DNA of 20,839 bases from DSWT01 sp035415725 (GCA_035415725.1 DAOOGN010000079.1:1-20839), one strand, 5' to 3'. Positions 6,682 through 14,150 are shown, numbered from the stretch's first letter. Numbers and translations are program-made. Notes: generated by a model from the letters alone, not told the origin.

Positions 6682-7404
6682 TTACTTGCGCTTGCGGAGA
6701 ACGACGAGGCCGGTAGCCGTCAGCAACCCCACGGCGAGTGCGGCGAAGGGTGAAGTTGCGGTCATGCCGGAGAAGGTGACGGCGGTGGGATTGGTTGTGG
6801 CGTTGAAGGTGACATTGTCAATACGCCAGGTGCCAGCGGTTGACTCAGCAGTATATCCGTAAATGCGGAAATAGACTGTGGATTGCCCTCTAATGGCTAG
6901 GTCAACAGCGGTTCCCGAGCCAAGATCAAAGCTGTGCGATCTCCAGTTTGTATCATCTGGAACATTAGTTACAGTGGCGGGAATCTGTGTAAAGTTTGTT
7001 CCGTCTGTGCTGTAACGCACCTCAAGATCACGAATTCCGGTGCCAGAACGCCTCTCGTCAAAATTGAGCGTGATATGTCCGTAGTTGGTCAAATCAACCA
7101 TGAATTCATAATAGTCGTTGTCGTCTAATGCTCCTGTTGACCAGCCTACAAAGCTCCATGAGTAAGTACTGCCGTTGCCAGCAGGAAACTCGCCCGTGCT
7201 CGGTATTGTAAGACCGGTGCCTCTACTAGCAACCGCATTTCCTGTTAAATCCAGACTGGGTACCGGAGAACCAGAAGTCTGATCGTTCTCAAAGGTCCAC
7301 TGCGTAAAGTCTACAGGTGCAGCTATAGCTGGTGTCGGCAGCAAACCTATCAAGACGATGAGTAACATTGCTCTTGTAAGGGACGCAAAATTCTTTCCAG
7401 TCAT
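6682..7404 (-). CDS. Secreted surface protein with C-terminal membrane anchor
   Basis: A 240-residue protein. AAAGGAGA lies 7 nt before the ATG. It has a signal peptide (AMLLIVLIGLLPTPAIAAPV) and a beta-rich domain of Ser/Thr/Gly-rich text (DFTQWTFENDQTSGSP; YEFMVDLTNYGHITLNFDER; YFRIYGYTAESTAGTWRIDN). Then comes a C-terminal block NPTAVTFSGMTATS, a hydrophobic helix FAALAVGLLTATGLVVL and RKRK. The layout matches sorting/anchor tails of the PEP-CTERM style, though the motif differs. The domain resembles carbohydrate-binding or discoidin-like jelly rolls in outline only. More AT-rich than its neighbours. Probably co-transcribed with the 34-codon gene 69 nt upstream. Confidence 0.8.
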   Translation of the reverse strand: MTGKNFASLTRAMLLIVLIGLLPTPAIAAPVDFTQWTFENDQTSGSPVPSLDLTGNAVASRGTGLTIPSTGEFPAGNGSTYSWSFVGWSTGALDDNDYYEFMVDLTNYGHITLNFDERRSGTGIRDLEVRYSTDGTNFTQIPATVTNVPDDTNWRSHSFDLGSGTAVDLAIRGQSTVYFRIYGYTAESTAGTWRIDNVTFNATTNPTAVTFSGMTATSPFAALAVGLLTATGLVVLRKRK

Positions 7405-7473
7405 GTTTGATCTCCTTTGCTGTATAGCAGTTGATGAGAGTTCTGTTGTGCTAGAACAAAACTTCCCGATTTC

Positions 7474-7578
7474 CTACCACTCCCAATCCTCAAAATCCAA
7501 CCCGCCCGGCACGCTCAGCGGGCTGCCCGCCTGGATTTCCAGGTCGCCTTCGTACACGATTTCCGGTGCTTCGTACAT
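7474..7578 (-). CDS. 34-residue peptide with RiPP-like leader
   Basis: A short gene with a textbook ribosome binding site (AAGGAGG, 5 nt before the ATG) and its own promoter. The product starts MYEAPEIVYEGDLEIQAG and continues SPLSVPGGLDFEDWEW. The leader YxxPxIxxxG closely follows the YxxPxLxxxG motif that RRE-containing B1 proteins read in many lasso-peptide precursors (family knowledge). A Gly-Ser lies where a leader/core junction would be. The putative core has no Asp/Glu at ring positions 7-9 counting from Gly18, so a classical lasso ring is not obvious. No maturation genes (B1, B2 or C) lie in the window. It could be an orphan precursor, another RiPP type or a small signalling peptide. 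Confidence 0.65.
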   Translation of the reverse strand: MYEAPEIVYEGDLEIQAGSPLSVPGGLDFEDWEW

Positions 7579-7708
7579 GGGTTCCTCCTTAAAGGTTATG
7601 GTTGCATACATCATCGAACATAGGGTCTCACGAGCTCTATTTCATCGTACGTTGGCGTTGCACCTCCTGACCTATCGGGGACAAAGATCAATGGAACCGT
7701 ACACCTCC

Positions 7709-7737
7709 ATCATAGCACAAATCGAAAATGAGGGCAA
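7709..7737 (-). promoter_or_regulatory. Promoter of the small peptide gene
   Basis: On the minus strand TTGCCC (7737-7732) and TATGAT (7714-7709) are 17 bp apart, with TG one base before the -10 (extended -10). The transcript would have a leader of about 125 nt, holding another SD-like AGGAGG with no well-placed start. Between 7579 and 7708 no gene is seen. Confidence 0.65.
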
Positions 7738-7772
7738 ATCGCACCGGCGTGCGTCACGTGGGTGTATTTCAG

Positions 7773-8045
7773 GCGACTAAAGTCGCTACTACGACATCTT
7801 CCTATTTTCAGAAAATAGCGCATAGTAACGGCGTAGTAACGGCGTAGTAACGACAACGTAGTAACGACAACGTAGTAACGACAACGTAGTAACGACTTCA
7901 GTCGTTAATCGCACAGGCGACTAAAGTCGCTACTACGACATCTTCCTATTTTTCAGAAAATAGCGCGTAGTAACGACGTAGTAACGACTTCAGTCGTTAA
8001 TCGCACAAGCGACTAAAGTCGCTACTACGACATCTTCCTATTTTC
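7773..8045. repeat. Palindromic repeat array (REP/BIME-like)
   Basis: Three copies of the palindrome GCGACTAAAGTCGC (7773-7786, 7917-7930, 8009-8022) are each followed by CTACTACGACATCTTCCTAT and, in two copies, a CTATTTTCAGAAAATAG hairpin. Two copies of AACGACTTCAGTCGTT (7891-7906, 7983-7998) alternate with them. Between lie minitandems of GTAGTAACGACAAC and GTAGTAACGGC. The last copy cuts the flavodoxin fragment. It resembles REP/BIME clusters mobilised by Y1 (RAYT) transposases; none is in the window. Confidence 0.85.
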
Positions 8046-8174
8046 AGCGATGTGCTCGTCCTTCAAGACGCTGATGATAGGCACGAGGGAGGTCTCAGGC
8101 AGTCGCTTTTCCAGCTCCCGCGCAACGTGAAGGGAATTCCCCGTTCCGGAAAAGTAGTAGATTTGGGTACTCAT
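8025..8174 (-). pseudogene. 5' remnant of a flavodoxin-like (EFR1-type) gene
   Basis: ATG at 8174 with AGGAGG upstream gives MSTQIYYFSGTGNSLHVARE and about 20 more residues. SGTGNS after a beta strand is the FMN phosphate-binding loop of flavodoxins, and IYYFSGTGNSLHVA is typical of the EFR1 flavodoxin-ferredoxin fusions. Homology stops at about 8047, where the palindromic array begins; the last residues (ENRKMS) come from the repeat. The rest of the flavodoxin and any ferredoxin part are missing. Confidence 0.8.
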
Positions 8175-8175
8175 C

Positions 8176-8745
8176 CTATCCTCCTTTTCTATGGTCCTTG
8201 CTCCTCGCTTGAGAAGTCTGGTGAACAGCGACGCACGCCAGGAGAAGTAGCAACGCACCGGGCCACGATTCCACCACAAACCGGACGGCAAGGATACGCA
8301 GCCGGGTGGGGGATGCACCTTCTCCGGCAATCGCCCAGGTGGAAAACTTAGCTACTTCAAGGCCGGTGACGGTGCAGGCAGTGACATCGCGCGCGCGGTC
8401 GGCCTCCGGGCAGGCTTCCCAGGCGGACCCGGTCCAGCGCGCCAGGTACGTGCTTGCCGCGTCACTGATGTCCGAGACGGCAAGCTCCTCCGATGTGTAG
8501 CTCAACGTCACGTCGGCGGTGAACGTCTCGGTCGCGGGTGTTGTGGCGAGGTAGAGCGCGCCGTTGTAGACCGTCACGCCATCGACGATGGTGCGGGTGT
8601 TGTTGAGATTAGCGCCCACGGCCTGTCCCAAACGCGCCATCGTTGACGGGCGTCCACGCCGAGCACGAGCCGGCAAACGTGTCAAGGGGTAGCACGTCAC
8701 CGGCAGTGACAGCCCGGGTGCGGTACAGAGTTTCGCGTGCGCTGG
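8176..8745 (-). pseudogene. 3' remnant of a surface protein with C-terminal anchor
   Basis: From about 8745 one frame reads TLYRTRAVTAGDVLPLDTFA and WTPVNDGAFGT. A frameshift near 8620-8650 moves to the frame GVTVYNGALYLATTPATETF, LSYTSEELAV, YLARWTGSAWEACP, VAKFSTWAIAGEGASPT, then a hydrophobic segment (WPGALLLLLACVAV) and a basic end. The FSTWAIAGEGxSPT block followed by an anchor resembles Chloroflexota surface proteins and parallels the end of the 6682-7404 product. The N-terminal part is lost. The last residues overlap the ribosome binding site of the flavodoxin remnant, so this junction may also be a fusion. Confidence 0.65.
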
Positions 8746-8790
8746 GCCAATGTTATGCTAAAATAGAGCCGGCCCAGTGATAGGGAAAAT

Positions 8791-9079
8791 ATGAACACCG
8801 ATTTTGACGAGCAGTGGGACGCACTGGCGGAAGAAGTTCTGAGTGAGATGGAGGAGTGCCGACTGCAACATCCGAAGGCGAAACTGCGCCAGATAGAAGC
8901 GGCATTGGATGAGCGCTGGGGGAAGCTGCGCGCCCGGATGTTAGAGGAAGCGGCTTTAGCCAGTGCCGCGGCGGATATCCAGGCCCTCCAAGCGGCGGAA
9001 CGGCCCGTCTGTCCACAGGGCGAAGATACGGGGCAGCCAGGAGCGGGAACTGACGACGCAGTATAACCAGGTGGAATGA
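8791..9079 (+). pseudogene. 5' remnant of an ISKra4-like transposase gene
   Basis: MNTDFDEQWDALAEEVLSEM, then QIEAALDERWGKLRARMLEE and AALASAAADIQA lead to RPVCPQ. This is the N-terminal helical region and start of the zinc ribbon (CPxC) seen in ISKra4-type transposases. After CPQ the frame is lost by what looks like a 5-nt deletion. The lost frame continues AKIRGSQERELTTQYNQVE and stops at 9077-9079. The catalytic domain is absent. Upstream, CTGGGCC and GGCCCAG flank a TATGCTAAAAT sequence that could be an old promoter or element end. Family assignment is from memory of the motif pattern. Confidence 0.6.
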
Positions 9080-9122
9080 AAACTTTTCACCATGAAGGGC
9101 ACGCCGGATACAAAGAATTTGA

Positions 9123-9176
9123 GTTTTTCTCTGTGAACTCCGGGTGCTCTGTGGCTACTTTCAGAGGAGGGGGCTG
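9123..9176 (+). repeat. CTCTGTGAACTC leader repeat, copy 2
   Basis: GTTTTTCTCTGTGAACTCCG, then a CTCTGTGGCTA block and AGAGGAGG, ending directly at the ATG of the FG-GAP-like gene. Related copies precede the ATPase at 2724 (minus strand) and proC at 19809. The repeat supplies the ribosome binding site region in all three. Confidence 0.8.
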
Positions 9177-10520
9177 ATGATCCGTAAATCTTTCCGCTGT
9201 AGTTTAACTATTCTTATAGTTTGCTGGTTGCTGCCGCTAGCGGGTGTGACTTCGGCTCAGGCAGGCAATTTCTGGTCGGCAAAAGAAGCCAGGCTGAATT
9301 CCTCAAGCCGACAAAAGGTTGTTGCTCCTGACGGCGAAGCGAAGGATGGGTTTGGTTATTCAGCCGTCATCTCAGATGATGGCAGCACGGCTCTAGTTGG
9401 GTCGTATTACACTGAATATGGCATGTCCTATCCCATTGGTCCTGGAGGCGTCTATGCCTATATCAAAAACGGGAGCCCCTGGGAGCTACAGCAGAAATTG
9501 CCGACGCCTGCGATGCCCGATTCAGATTTATTCGGTTACGTCTTGGCGCTTTCAGCGGATGGCAACACCGCGCTGATTGGCGCACCAGGTGGTACAGGGC
9601 CCGCCGAAACGCAGGTCCCCGGCGCAGCATTTATCTTCACCCGCAGTAGCAATACCTGGAATCAGCAGGCTCTCTTGACTGCTTCCGACCGGACAGTGGG
9701 TGATCATTTTGGTTTTTCGGTGGCCCTTGCTGATGATGGGAATACCGCCCTGATTGGGTCCTACGCGGATGATGTGGGGAGTAATACCAATCAGGGGTCG
9801 GTGTACGTCTTCACCCGCACCGGGGGCAACTGGAGTGAGCAAGCGCACCTGTTTTCCGCCGATGGCGCGGCGGAGGATTATTTCGGACGATCCGTTTCCC
9901 TTTCTGGCGACGGCAATACCGCTCTGATCGGCGCCAATATGAAGGTTATCGGGAGTAAGTCTTGCCAAGGGGCTGCTTATATTTTTGCACGCAGCGGCTC
10001 AACTTGGAGTCAGCAGGCGGAGATCATTTTAGCGAATGGTGCAGCACAGGATTGGTTTGGCACGGCTGCAGTCCTTTCTTCCGATGGCAATACTGCCTTA
10101 ATCACTGCCAACAGTCGCAAAGTGGGGCAAACTGAGAAGCAGGGTGCCGGTTTTATTTTTGTGCGTTCCGGAGATACCTGGACCCAACAGGCTATGCTCA
10201 ACACTCCTGAAGGTAACGATATATCGCTGTGGGGTGATGTGGCTACCCTTTCGCCAAATGGTAACCTGGCTTTGATCGAAGATGGCTATACTTTTAAGCG
10301 TCATGAGGACACCTGGACGGCTGGATGGCGCTTGTTGCCGATTGATAAAGCTACCGGCTTTGGCAGTTCTGTGGCGCTTTCCGGCGATGGCGAAATGGCC
10401 TTGATCGGGGCCGATTATGCGACCATCGGCGCGAATAAATCGCAAGGCGCAGCTTACTTCTTTGACTTTGTGTCATCAGGTTTGCCTTACTGCCTGTTCT
10501 TGCCGCTGGTGCTCCGTTAA
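9177..10520 (+). CDS. Secreted seven-bladed FG-GAP-like propeller protein
   Basis: 447 residues from the ATG at 9177, chosen because AGAGGAGG lies just upstream and a signal peptide follows (LTILIVCWLLPLAGVTSAQA). Seven copies of the pattern DxFGxSVALSxDGNTALIGA start at about residues 57, 117, 176, 234, 292, 351 and 394. Most are preceded by VFTRxGxxWxQQA-type strands. This is the FG-GAP_2 type of repeat, and seven copies fit a closed beta-propeller. It ends GLPYCLFLPLVLR, like the partial gene at 1-58. Exported; probably surface-bound or released. Ligand unknown. Confidence 0.88.
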   Translation: MIRKSFRCSLTILIVCWLLPLAGVTSAQAGNFWSAKEARLNSSSRQKVVAPDGEAKDGFGYSAVISDDGSTALVGSYYTEYGMSYPIGPGGVYAYIKNGSPWELQQKLPTPAMPDSDLFGYVLALSADGNTALIGAPGGTGPAETQVPGAAFIFTRSSNTWNQQALLTASDRTVGDHFGFSVALADDGNTALIGSYADDVGSNTNQGSVYVFTRTGGNWSEQAHLFSADGAAEDYFGRSVSLSGDGNTALIGANMKVIGSKSCQGAAYIFARSGSTWSQQAEIILANGAAQDWFGTAAVLSSDGNTALITANSRKVGQTEKQGAGFIFVRSGDTWTQQAMLNTPEGNDISLWGDVATLSPNGNLALIEDGYTFKRHEDTWTAGWRLLPIDKATGFGSSVALSGDGEMALIGADYATIGANKSQGAAYFFDFVSSGLPYCLFLPLVLR

Positions 10521-10606
10521 CTACAGCTTTTTTTATCTCTGAGACTGGACATTCGGCTAAATTCGTTTCCATTGCTAAGCACACTGAGGGTGCCGAGAAA
10601 TAGCAT

Positions 10607-10715
10607 AGGACTTACGCAAATTGCCGTTTGTAGTGACGGCTTCAGCCGTTCTTAGCTCCTAAGCGTCACTACAAATCCTCCGCCGCTTGATTCGAGCCAG
10701 GCTTGCGTAAGTCCT
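10607..10715. mobile_element. MITE family 1, copy 1
   Basis: 109 bp with perfect 13-bp terminal inverted repeats AGGACTTACGCAA (10607-10619) and its complement (10703-10715). The core is a hairpin made of GTAGTGACGGCTTCAGCCGT and a terminal CGTCACTAC. No ORF. No target duplication is visible. Copy 2 is at 14029-14150. Confidence 0.85.
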
Positions 10716-10831
10716 GAGTATAAAAAATCAGTGCAATCCGTGGCAAAAACTAAAGCCGTTTTTTCATCACCGCGCAAAGTCCCACAGGACCAGAATCTTC
10801 TTAGATGAGCGCAGATTCGCGTAATTCGCCG
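10716..10831. other. Non-coding stretch with one arm of a long-range inverted repeat
   Basis: 10736-10771 (ATCCGTGGC... to ...CATCACC) recurs in inverted orientation at 13964-13997, so the uvrB and radical SAM genes are bracketed by the two arms. Nothing else was recognised in the DNA from 10521 to 10831 apart from the MITE. Confidence 0.6.
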
Positions 10832-10968
10832 TTAAGCTTTTTTCCCCCACGCTTCGAGCAAATAGTTGTCCGGCAGTGTGCGCTGGAGCATATCCACGCC
10901 GCGCACCTCGGCCTCGAAGAGCGGAACACGCGCGTATCGGGGAAGCTAGCACGGATGTCTTCCATCTA
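10832..10968 (-). pseudogene. 3' remnant of a third ArsA-like ATPase gene
   Basis: 10857-10968 is about 90 percent identical by eye to 779-895, the 3' end of ATPase paralogue 2. It reads MEDIRASFPDTR, then after a small deletion and frameshift FEAEVRGVDMLQRTLPDNYL and LEAWGKKA up to a TAA at 10832-10834. The upstream 90 percent of the gene is missing. Compared with paralogue 2 it has 2 extra bases near the end, giving a different C-terminus. Confidence 0.8.
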
Positions 10969-10995
10969 TACTGAACCCTGCCGGAAAAATTCGTG

Positions 10996-11001
10996 TATAA
11001 T
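10996..11001 (+). promoter_or_regulatory. Possible -10 element of uvrB
   Basis: TATAAT preceded directly by TG, 94 bp before the uvrB start. A convincing -35 at 16-18 bp is not visible (CTGAAC at 19 bp). No LexA-type box was recognised around it. Confidence 0.4.
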
Positions 11002-11094
11002 GATGCGGACTGCTTTGACATCCCATGACACCGGCGAAGGGTCCCTCTGAGTTTCAGGACGTGGATTCCATAGTTGGCTGAGGAGAATAAAACG

Positions 11095-13104
11095 ATGCCC
11101 GGATTCGAACTTGTGTCGAGTTTCAAACCCACCGGCGATCAGCCGCAAGCGATTGAACAGTTGGTGGACGGTCTGGCGAAAGGCTATCGCCATCAGGTGC
11201 TCAAGGGCGCGACGGGCACGGGGAAGACGTACACGATGGCCCAGGTGATCGCGCGCACACAGCGGCCCACGTTGGTGCTGGCGCACAACAAAACGCTGGC
11301 CGCGCAACTTTACGCCGAATTCCGTGAGCTATTCCCCAACAACGCCGTCGAGTACTTCGTCTCGTACTACGATTACTACCAGCCCGAAGCCTACATCCCC
11401 CAGCACGATCTCTACATCGAGAAAGACGCCGACATTAACGACGAGATCGACCGGCTACGGCTGGCGGCAACGGCGGCCGTACTCACACGGCGCGATGTCA
11501 TCGTCGTGGCGTCGGTATCGGCGATCTACGCGCTCGGCAATCCACAGGAGTGGGGGCGCGTCATCCTGCCGCTGGCCGTCGGGCAGGCGATCCGCCGCGA
11601 AACGGTGATGCGCCACCTGGTGAGCATCTACTACACCCGCAACGATCTCGAATTCAAACGTGGCACCTTCCGCGCGCGCGGCGACGTCCTCGAAATCCGC
11701 CCGGCCTATACCGAAACCGCGTATCGCATCTCCTTCTGGGGCGACGAGGTCGAACGCATCACCGAGGTCGATCCCCTCACCGGTGAGGTGTTAGATTCCC
11801 CGGCGGAGATCCAAATCTTCCCCGCGAAGCACTACGTCACCTCGGAAGAACGTGTGAAACAGGCGATGATCGATATCGAAACCGAGCTGGAGGCGCGCTT
11901 GGCCGAATTCAACGCGCAGAACAAACTCCTGGAGGCGCAGCGCCTTGAACAGCGCACGCGCTACGACCTGGAGATGATCCGCGAGATCGGCTACTGCTCC
12001 GGCATCGAGAACTACTCACGGCACATGGATCAGCGTGCGCCGGGCGAGCCGCCGTGGACGCTGCTCGATTACTTCCCCGCCGACTTCCTGCTCATCGTGG
12101 ATGAATCGCACATGTCGATCCCCCAGGTGCGCGGGATGTTCTTCGGGGACCGCAACCGCAAGCAGACGTTGGTAGACTACGGCTTCCGCTTGCCGTCGGC
12201 GCTCGACAACCGCCCGTTGACCTTCGACGAATTCAACAAGCGGCTGAATCAGGTCATCTACACCACCGCCACCCCCGCCGACTATGAGCTGACGCTCGCC
12301 GGGCAAGTCGTTGAACAGGTCATCCGCCCCACTGGCATCCTCGACCCGGAGATCATCGTACTGCCCACGTCGGGCCAGGTAGACGACCTGATCGGGCGCA
12401 TCCGCGCGCGGGTAGAACAGGGGCAGCGCGTCCTGGTGACGACGCTGACCAAGAAGATGGCCGAAGACCTCGCCGACTATCTGCGCGAACTCGACATCAA
12501 AGTGACCTATCTGCACAGCGAGGTACAGACCATCGAGCGTGTAGAAATCCTGCGTGACCTGCGCCTGGGGCAGTACGACGTCCTGGTGGGCATCAACTTA
12601 TTGCGCGAGGGCCTCGACTTGCCGGAGGTAAGCCTGGTAGCGATCCTCGACGCGGACAAGGAAGGCTTTCTGCGCAGCGCCACGGCCCTCATCCAGACGA
12701 TGGGCCGTGCCGCCCGCCACACCGCCGGCACCGTGATCATGTACGCCGACACCGTCACCGAAGCAATGCGCAACGCCATCGACGAGACGAACCGCCGCCG
12801 CGAGAAACAGAAAGCCTACAACGCAGAACACGGCATCGTCCCGCAGACGATCATCAAGGAGATTCACGACCTCACCGAACGGGTCCGCGCCGCGACGCAG
12901 AAAGAGGATGAGCGCGCGCTCAAGCCGGAGGAGCTGGAACCCGCCGCTCTGGAGAAGCTCATCCGTGAGCTGGAGAAAGAGATGAAGACCGCCGCCGAGA
13001 ACTGGGAGTTCGAGAAGGCCGCCGCTCTGCGCGATCAAATCTTCGAGATGCGCGGTATTTTAGAGGACAAGTCGCCGTTGTGGAAGAGAGATAGGGAGAA
13101 ATGA
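11095..13104 (+). CDS. uvrB: Excinuclease ABC subunit B
   Basis: 669 residues from the ATG at 11095, which has GAGGAG 9 nt upstream; a TTG at 11074 would add 7 residues without support. UvrB is the damage-verifying helicase of nucleotide excision repair and works with UvrA and UvrC. Walker A GATGTGKT is at 38-45, the beta-hairpin that inserts into DNA at about 91-112 (YYDYYQPEAYIPQHDLYIEK), and the Walker B box DESH at 336-339. Helicase motif VI text (QTMGRAARH) and the C-terminal UVR motif (ELEKEMKTAAENWEFEKAAA) follow. Full length and apparently functional. It converges with the radical SAM gene, with only 6 nt between the stops. Confidence 0.98.
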   Translation: MPGFELVSSFKPTGDQPQAIEQLVDGLAKGYRHQVLKGATGTGKTYTMAQVIARTQRPTLVLAHNKTLAAQLYAEFRELFPNNAVEYFVSYYDYYQPEAYIPQHDLYIEKDADINDEIDRLRLAATAAVLTRRDVIVVASVSAIYALGNPQEWGRVILPLAVGQAIRRETVMRHLVSIYYTRNDLEFKRGTFRARGDVLEIRPAYTETAYRISFWGDEVERITEVDPLTGEVLDSPAEIQIFPAKHYVTSEERVKQAMIDIETELEARLAEFNAQNKLLEAQRLEQRTRYDLEMIREIGYCSGIENYSRHMDQRAPGEPPWTLLDYFPADFLLIVDESHMSIPQVRGMFFGDRNRKQTLVDYGFRLPSALDNRPLTFDEFNKRLNQVIYTTATPADYELTLAGQVVEQVIRPTGILDPEIIVLPTSGQVDDLIGRIRARVEQGQRVLVTTLTKKMAEDLADYLRELDIKVTYLHSEVQTIERVEILRDLRLGQYDVLVGINLLREGLDLPEVSLVAILDADKEGFLRSATALIQTMGRAARHTAGTVIMYADTVTEAMRNAIDETNRRREKQKAYNAEHGIVPQTIIKEIHDLTERVRAATQKEDERALKPEELEPAALEKLIRELEKEMKTAAENWEFEKAAALRDQIFEMRGILEDKSPLWKRDREK

Positions 13105-13110
13105 GAGGCG

Positions 13111-13875
13111 CTAATACCAAAACGCCTCAACATGCAGCCCTGTCTGCTCCGTAACCTCATGCGCGAGGCGCTTGAGCACATAGGGCAGCACGCGCTCCAC
13201 GCCAGCGTCGGGAACAGGATAATCGGTGCTGTAGATTTGCACGGCGGCGGGATGGATCGCCTTCAACGCTGTCACCCACGCCGCGAACGCTTCTCCTTTG
13301 ATATTGCTTACCTCGCCGTCCACCAGCACGCTCTGCACGATCAGATGGGGCGTCATCCTTAGCCCTTCGAGGATCGTATCGAGCGTCACCCCCGGCGCCG
13401 GGCGGTTAATCCGTGCCAGTGTTGCCGGATCGCCGGCATCCAGCTTGAGGATAGGGGCATCGAAGTGATCCAGCGCCGTCTGGATGGACGGCATGAGGGC
13501 GGTCGTGGCATTGGAGAAGAGCGCCAGCTTCACGTGGGGCGCCATTGCGTCCCGCAGACGGCGCGTCGCGGCAACAATCGCCGGGAAGTACGGATGCAGC
13601 GTCGGTTCGCCGTTGCCGGAGAAAGTAAGATAGTCCACGTGGGGGTAGCGCCGCAGGGCGATTTCTATGGCTTGCAGGACGGCATCGATGGAGGGGAAAG
13701 ACACACCAACCGGGGTCAGGGCTTTCACCGTGGTCGCCCCGTAGTGGCAATAGACACAATCGAACGAGCAGACTTTGCGGTCGAATGGCAGCAGGTTCAC
13801 GCCCAACGAGCGTCCGAGCCGCCGCGAAAACAGCGGTCCGTAAGTGAGAGTGGTTTCGAGGGGAAGTATTGTCAT
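13111..13875 (-). CDS. Radical SAM protein, COG0731 (TYW1-like) type
   Basis: 254 residues. The cluster-binding CxxxCxxC is C36-SFD-C40-VY-C43. YGPLFSRRLGRSLGVNLLP before it is the mark of the COG0731 group, annotated as wyosine-base-formation-like Fe-S oxidoreductases. YLTFSGNGEPTLHP is the SAM-binding GGE-type motif. LKLDAGDPATLARINRP also fits that group. The protein is 254 residues long and lacks the flavodoxin part of eukaryotic TYW1. Substrate in bacteria is unknown. The ATG at 13875 has no good ribosome binding site. Convergent with uvrB; no partner gene nearby. Confidence 0.88.
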   Translation of the reverse strand: MTILPLETTLTYGPLFSRRLGRSLGVNLLPFDRKVCSFDCVYCHYGATTVKALTPVGVSFPSIDAVLQAIEIALRRYPHVDYLTFSGNGEPTLHPYFPAIVAATRRLRDAMAPHVKLALFSNATTALMPSIQTALDHFDAPILKLDAGDPATLARINRPAPGVTLDTILEGLRMTPHLIVQSVLVDGEVSNIKGEAFAAWVTALKAIHPAAVQIYSTDYPVPDAGVERVLPYVLKRLAHEVTEQTGLHVEAFWY

Positions 13876-14028
13876 AGGGTATCAACCTACCGCCTATATG
13901 GCTGAAGAGTGAGGAGCGTTTTCATAACTTCGTAATCCTTCTGAGTTCCGTGGAACTTTGCAGGGTGATGAAAAAACGGCTTTAGTTTGCCACGGATGAC
14001 GCGACTTTTCACCGATTTTTGTATCTAT

Positions 14029-14150
14029 AGGACTTACGCAAATTTCCGTTTGTAGTGACGCCTTCAGGCGTCTCTTAGGAGCTAAGAACGGCTGAAGCCG
14101 TCACTACAAATCCTCCGCCGCTTGATTCGAGCCAGGCTTGCGTAAGTCCT
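14029..14150. mobile_element. MITE family 1, copy 2, with 6-bp target duplication
   Basis: 122 bp with the same 13-bp ends (AGGACTTACGCAA at 14029-14041; complement at 14138-14150). Flanked by ATCTAT at 14023-14028 and 14151-14156. The right 35 bp match copy 1 in the same orientation, but the hairpin core is inverted relative to copy 1. It sits inside a dispersed repeat whose uninterrupted form is at 20634-20645. Confidence 0.9.

Noticed and set aside
7474..7578. Classical lasso peptide call
   Set aside because: No Asp or Glu at positions 7-9 of the likely core and no B or C genes in the window; only the leader motif fits.
7358..7780. Plus-strand 140-codon frame
   Set aside because: Antisense to the small peptide gene and the promoter region, no SD and no recognisable features.
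7830..7895. CRISPR-like short repeats
   Set aside because: The units are contiguous 11- and 14-bp tandems without unique spacers, and there are no cas genes.
9144..9176. Upstream alternative start of the FG-GAP-like gene
   Set aside because: The added residues come from the leader repeat; the ATG at 9177 has the SD and begins a proper signal peptide.
11015..11043. TTGACA upstream of uvrB as a -35 box
   Set aside because: No acceptable -10 lies 16-18 bp downstream.
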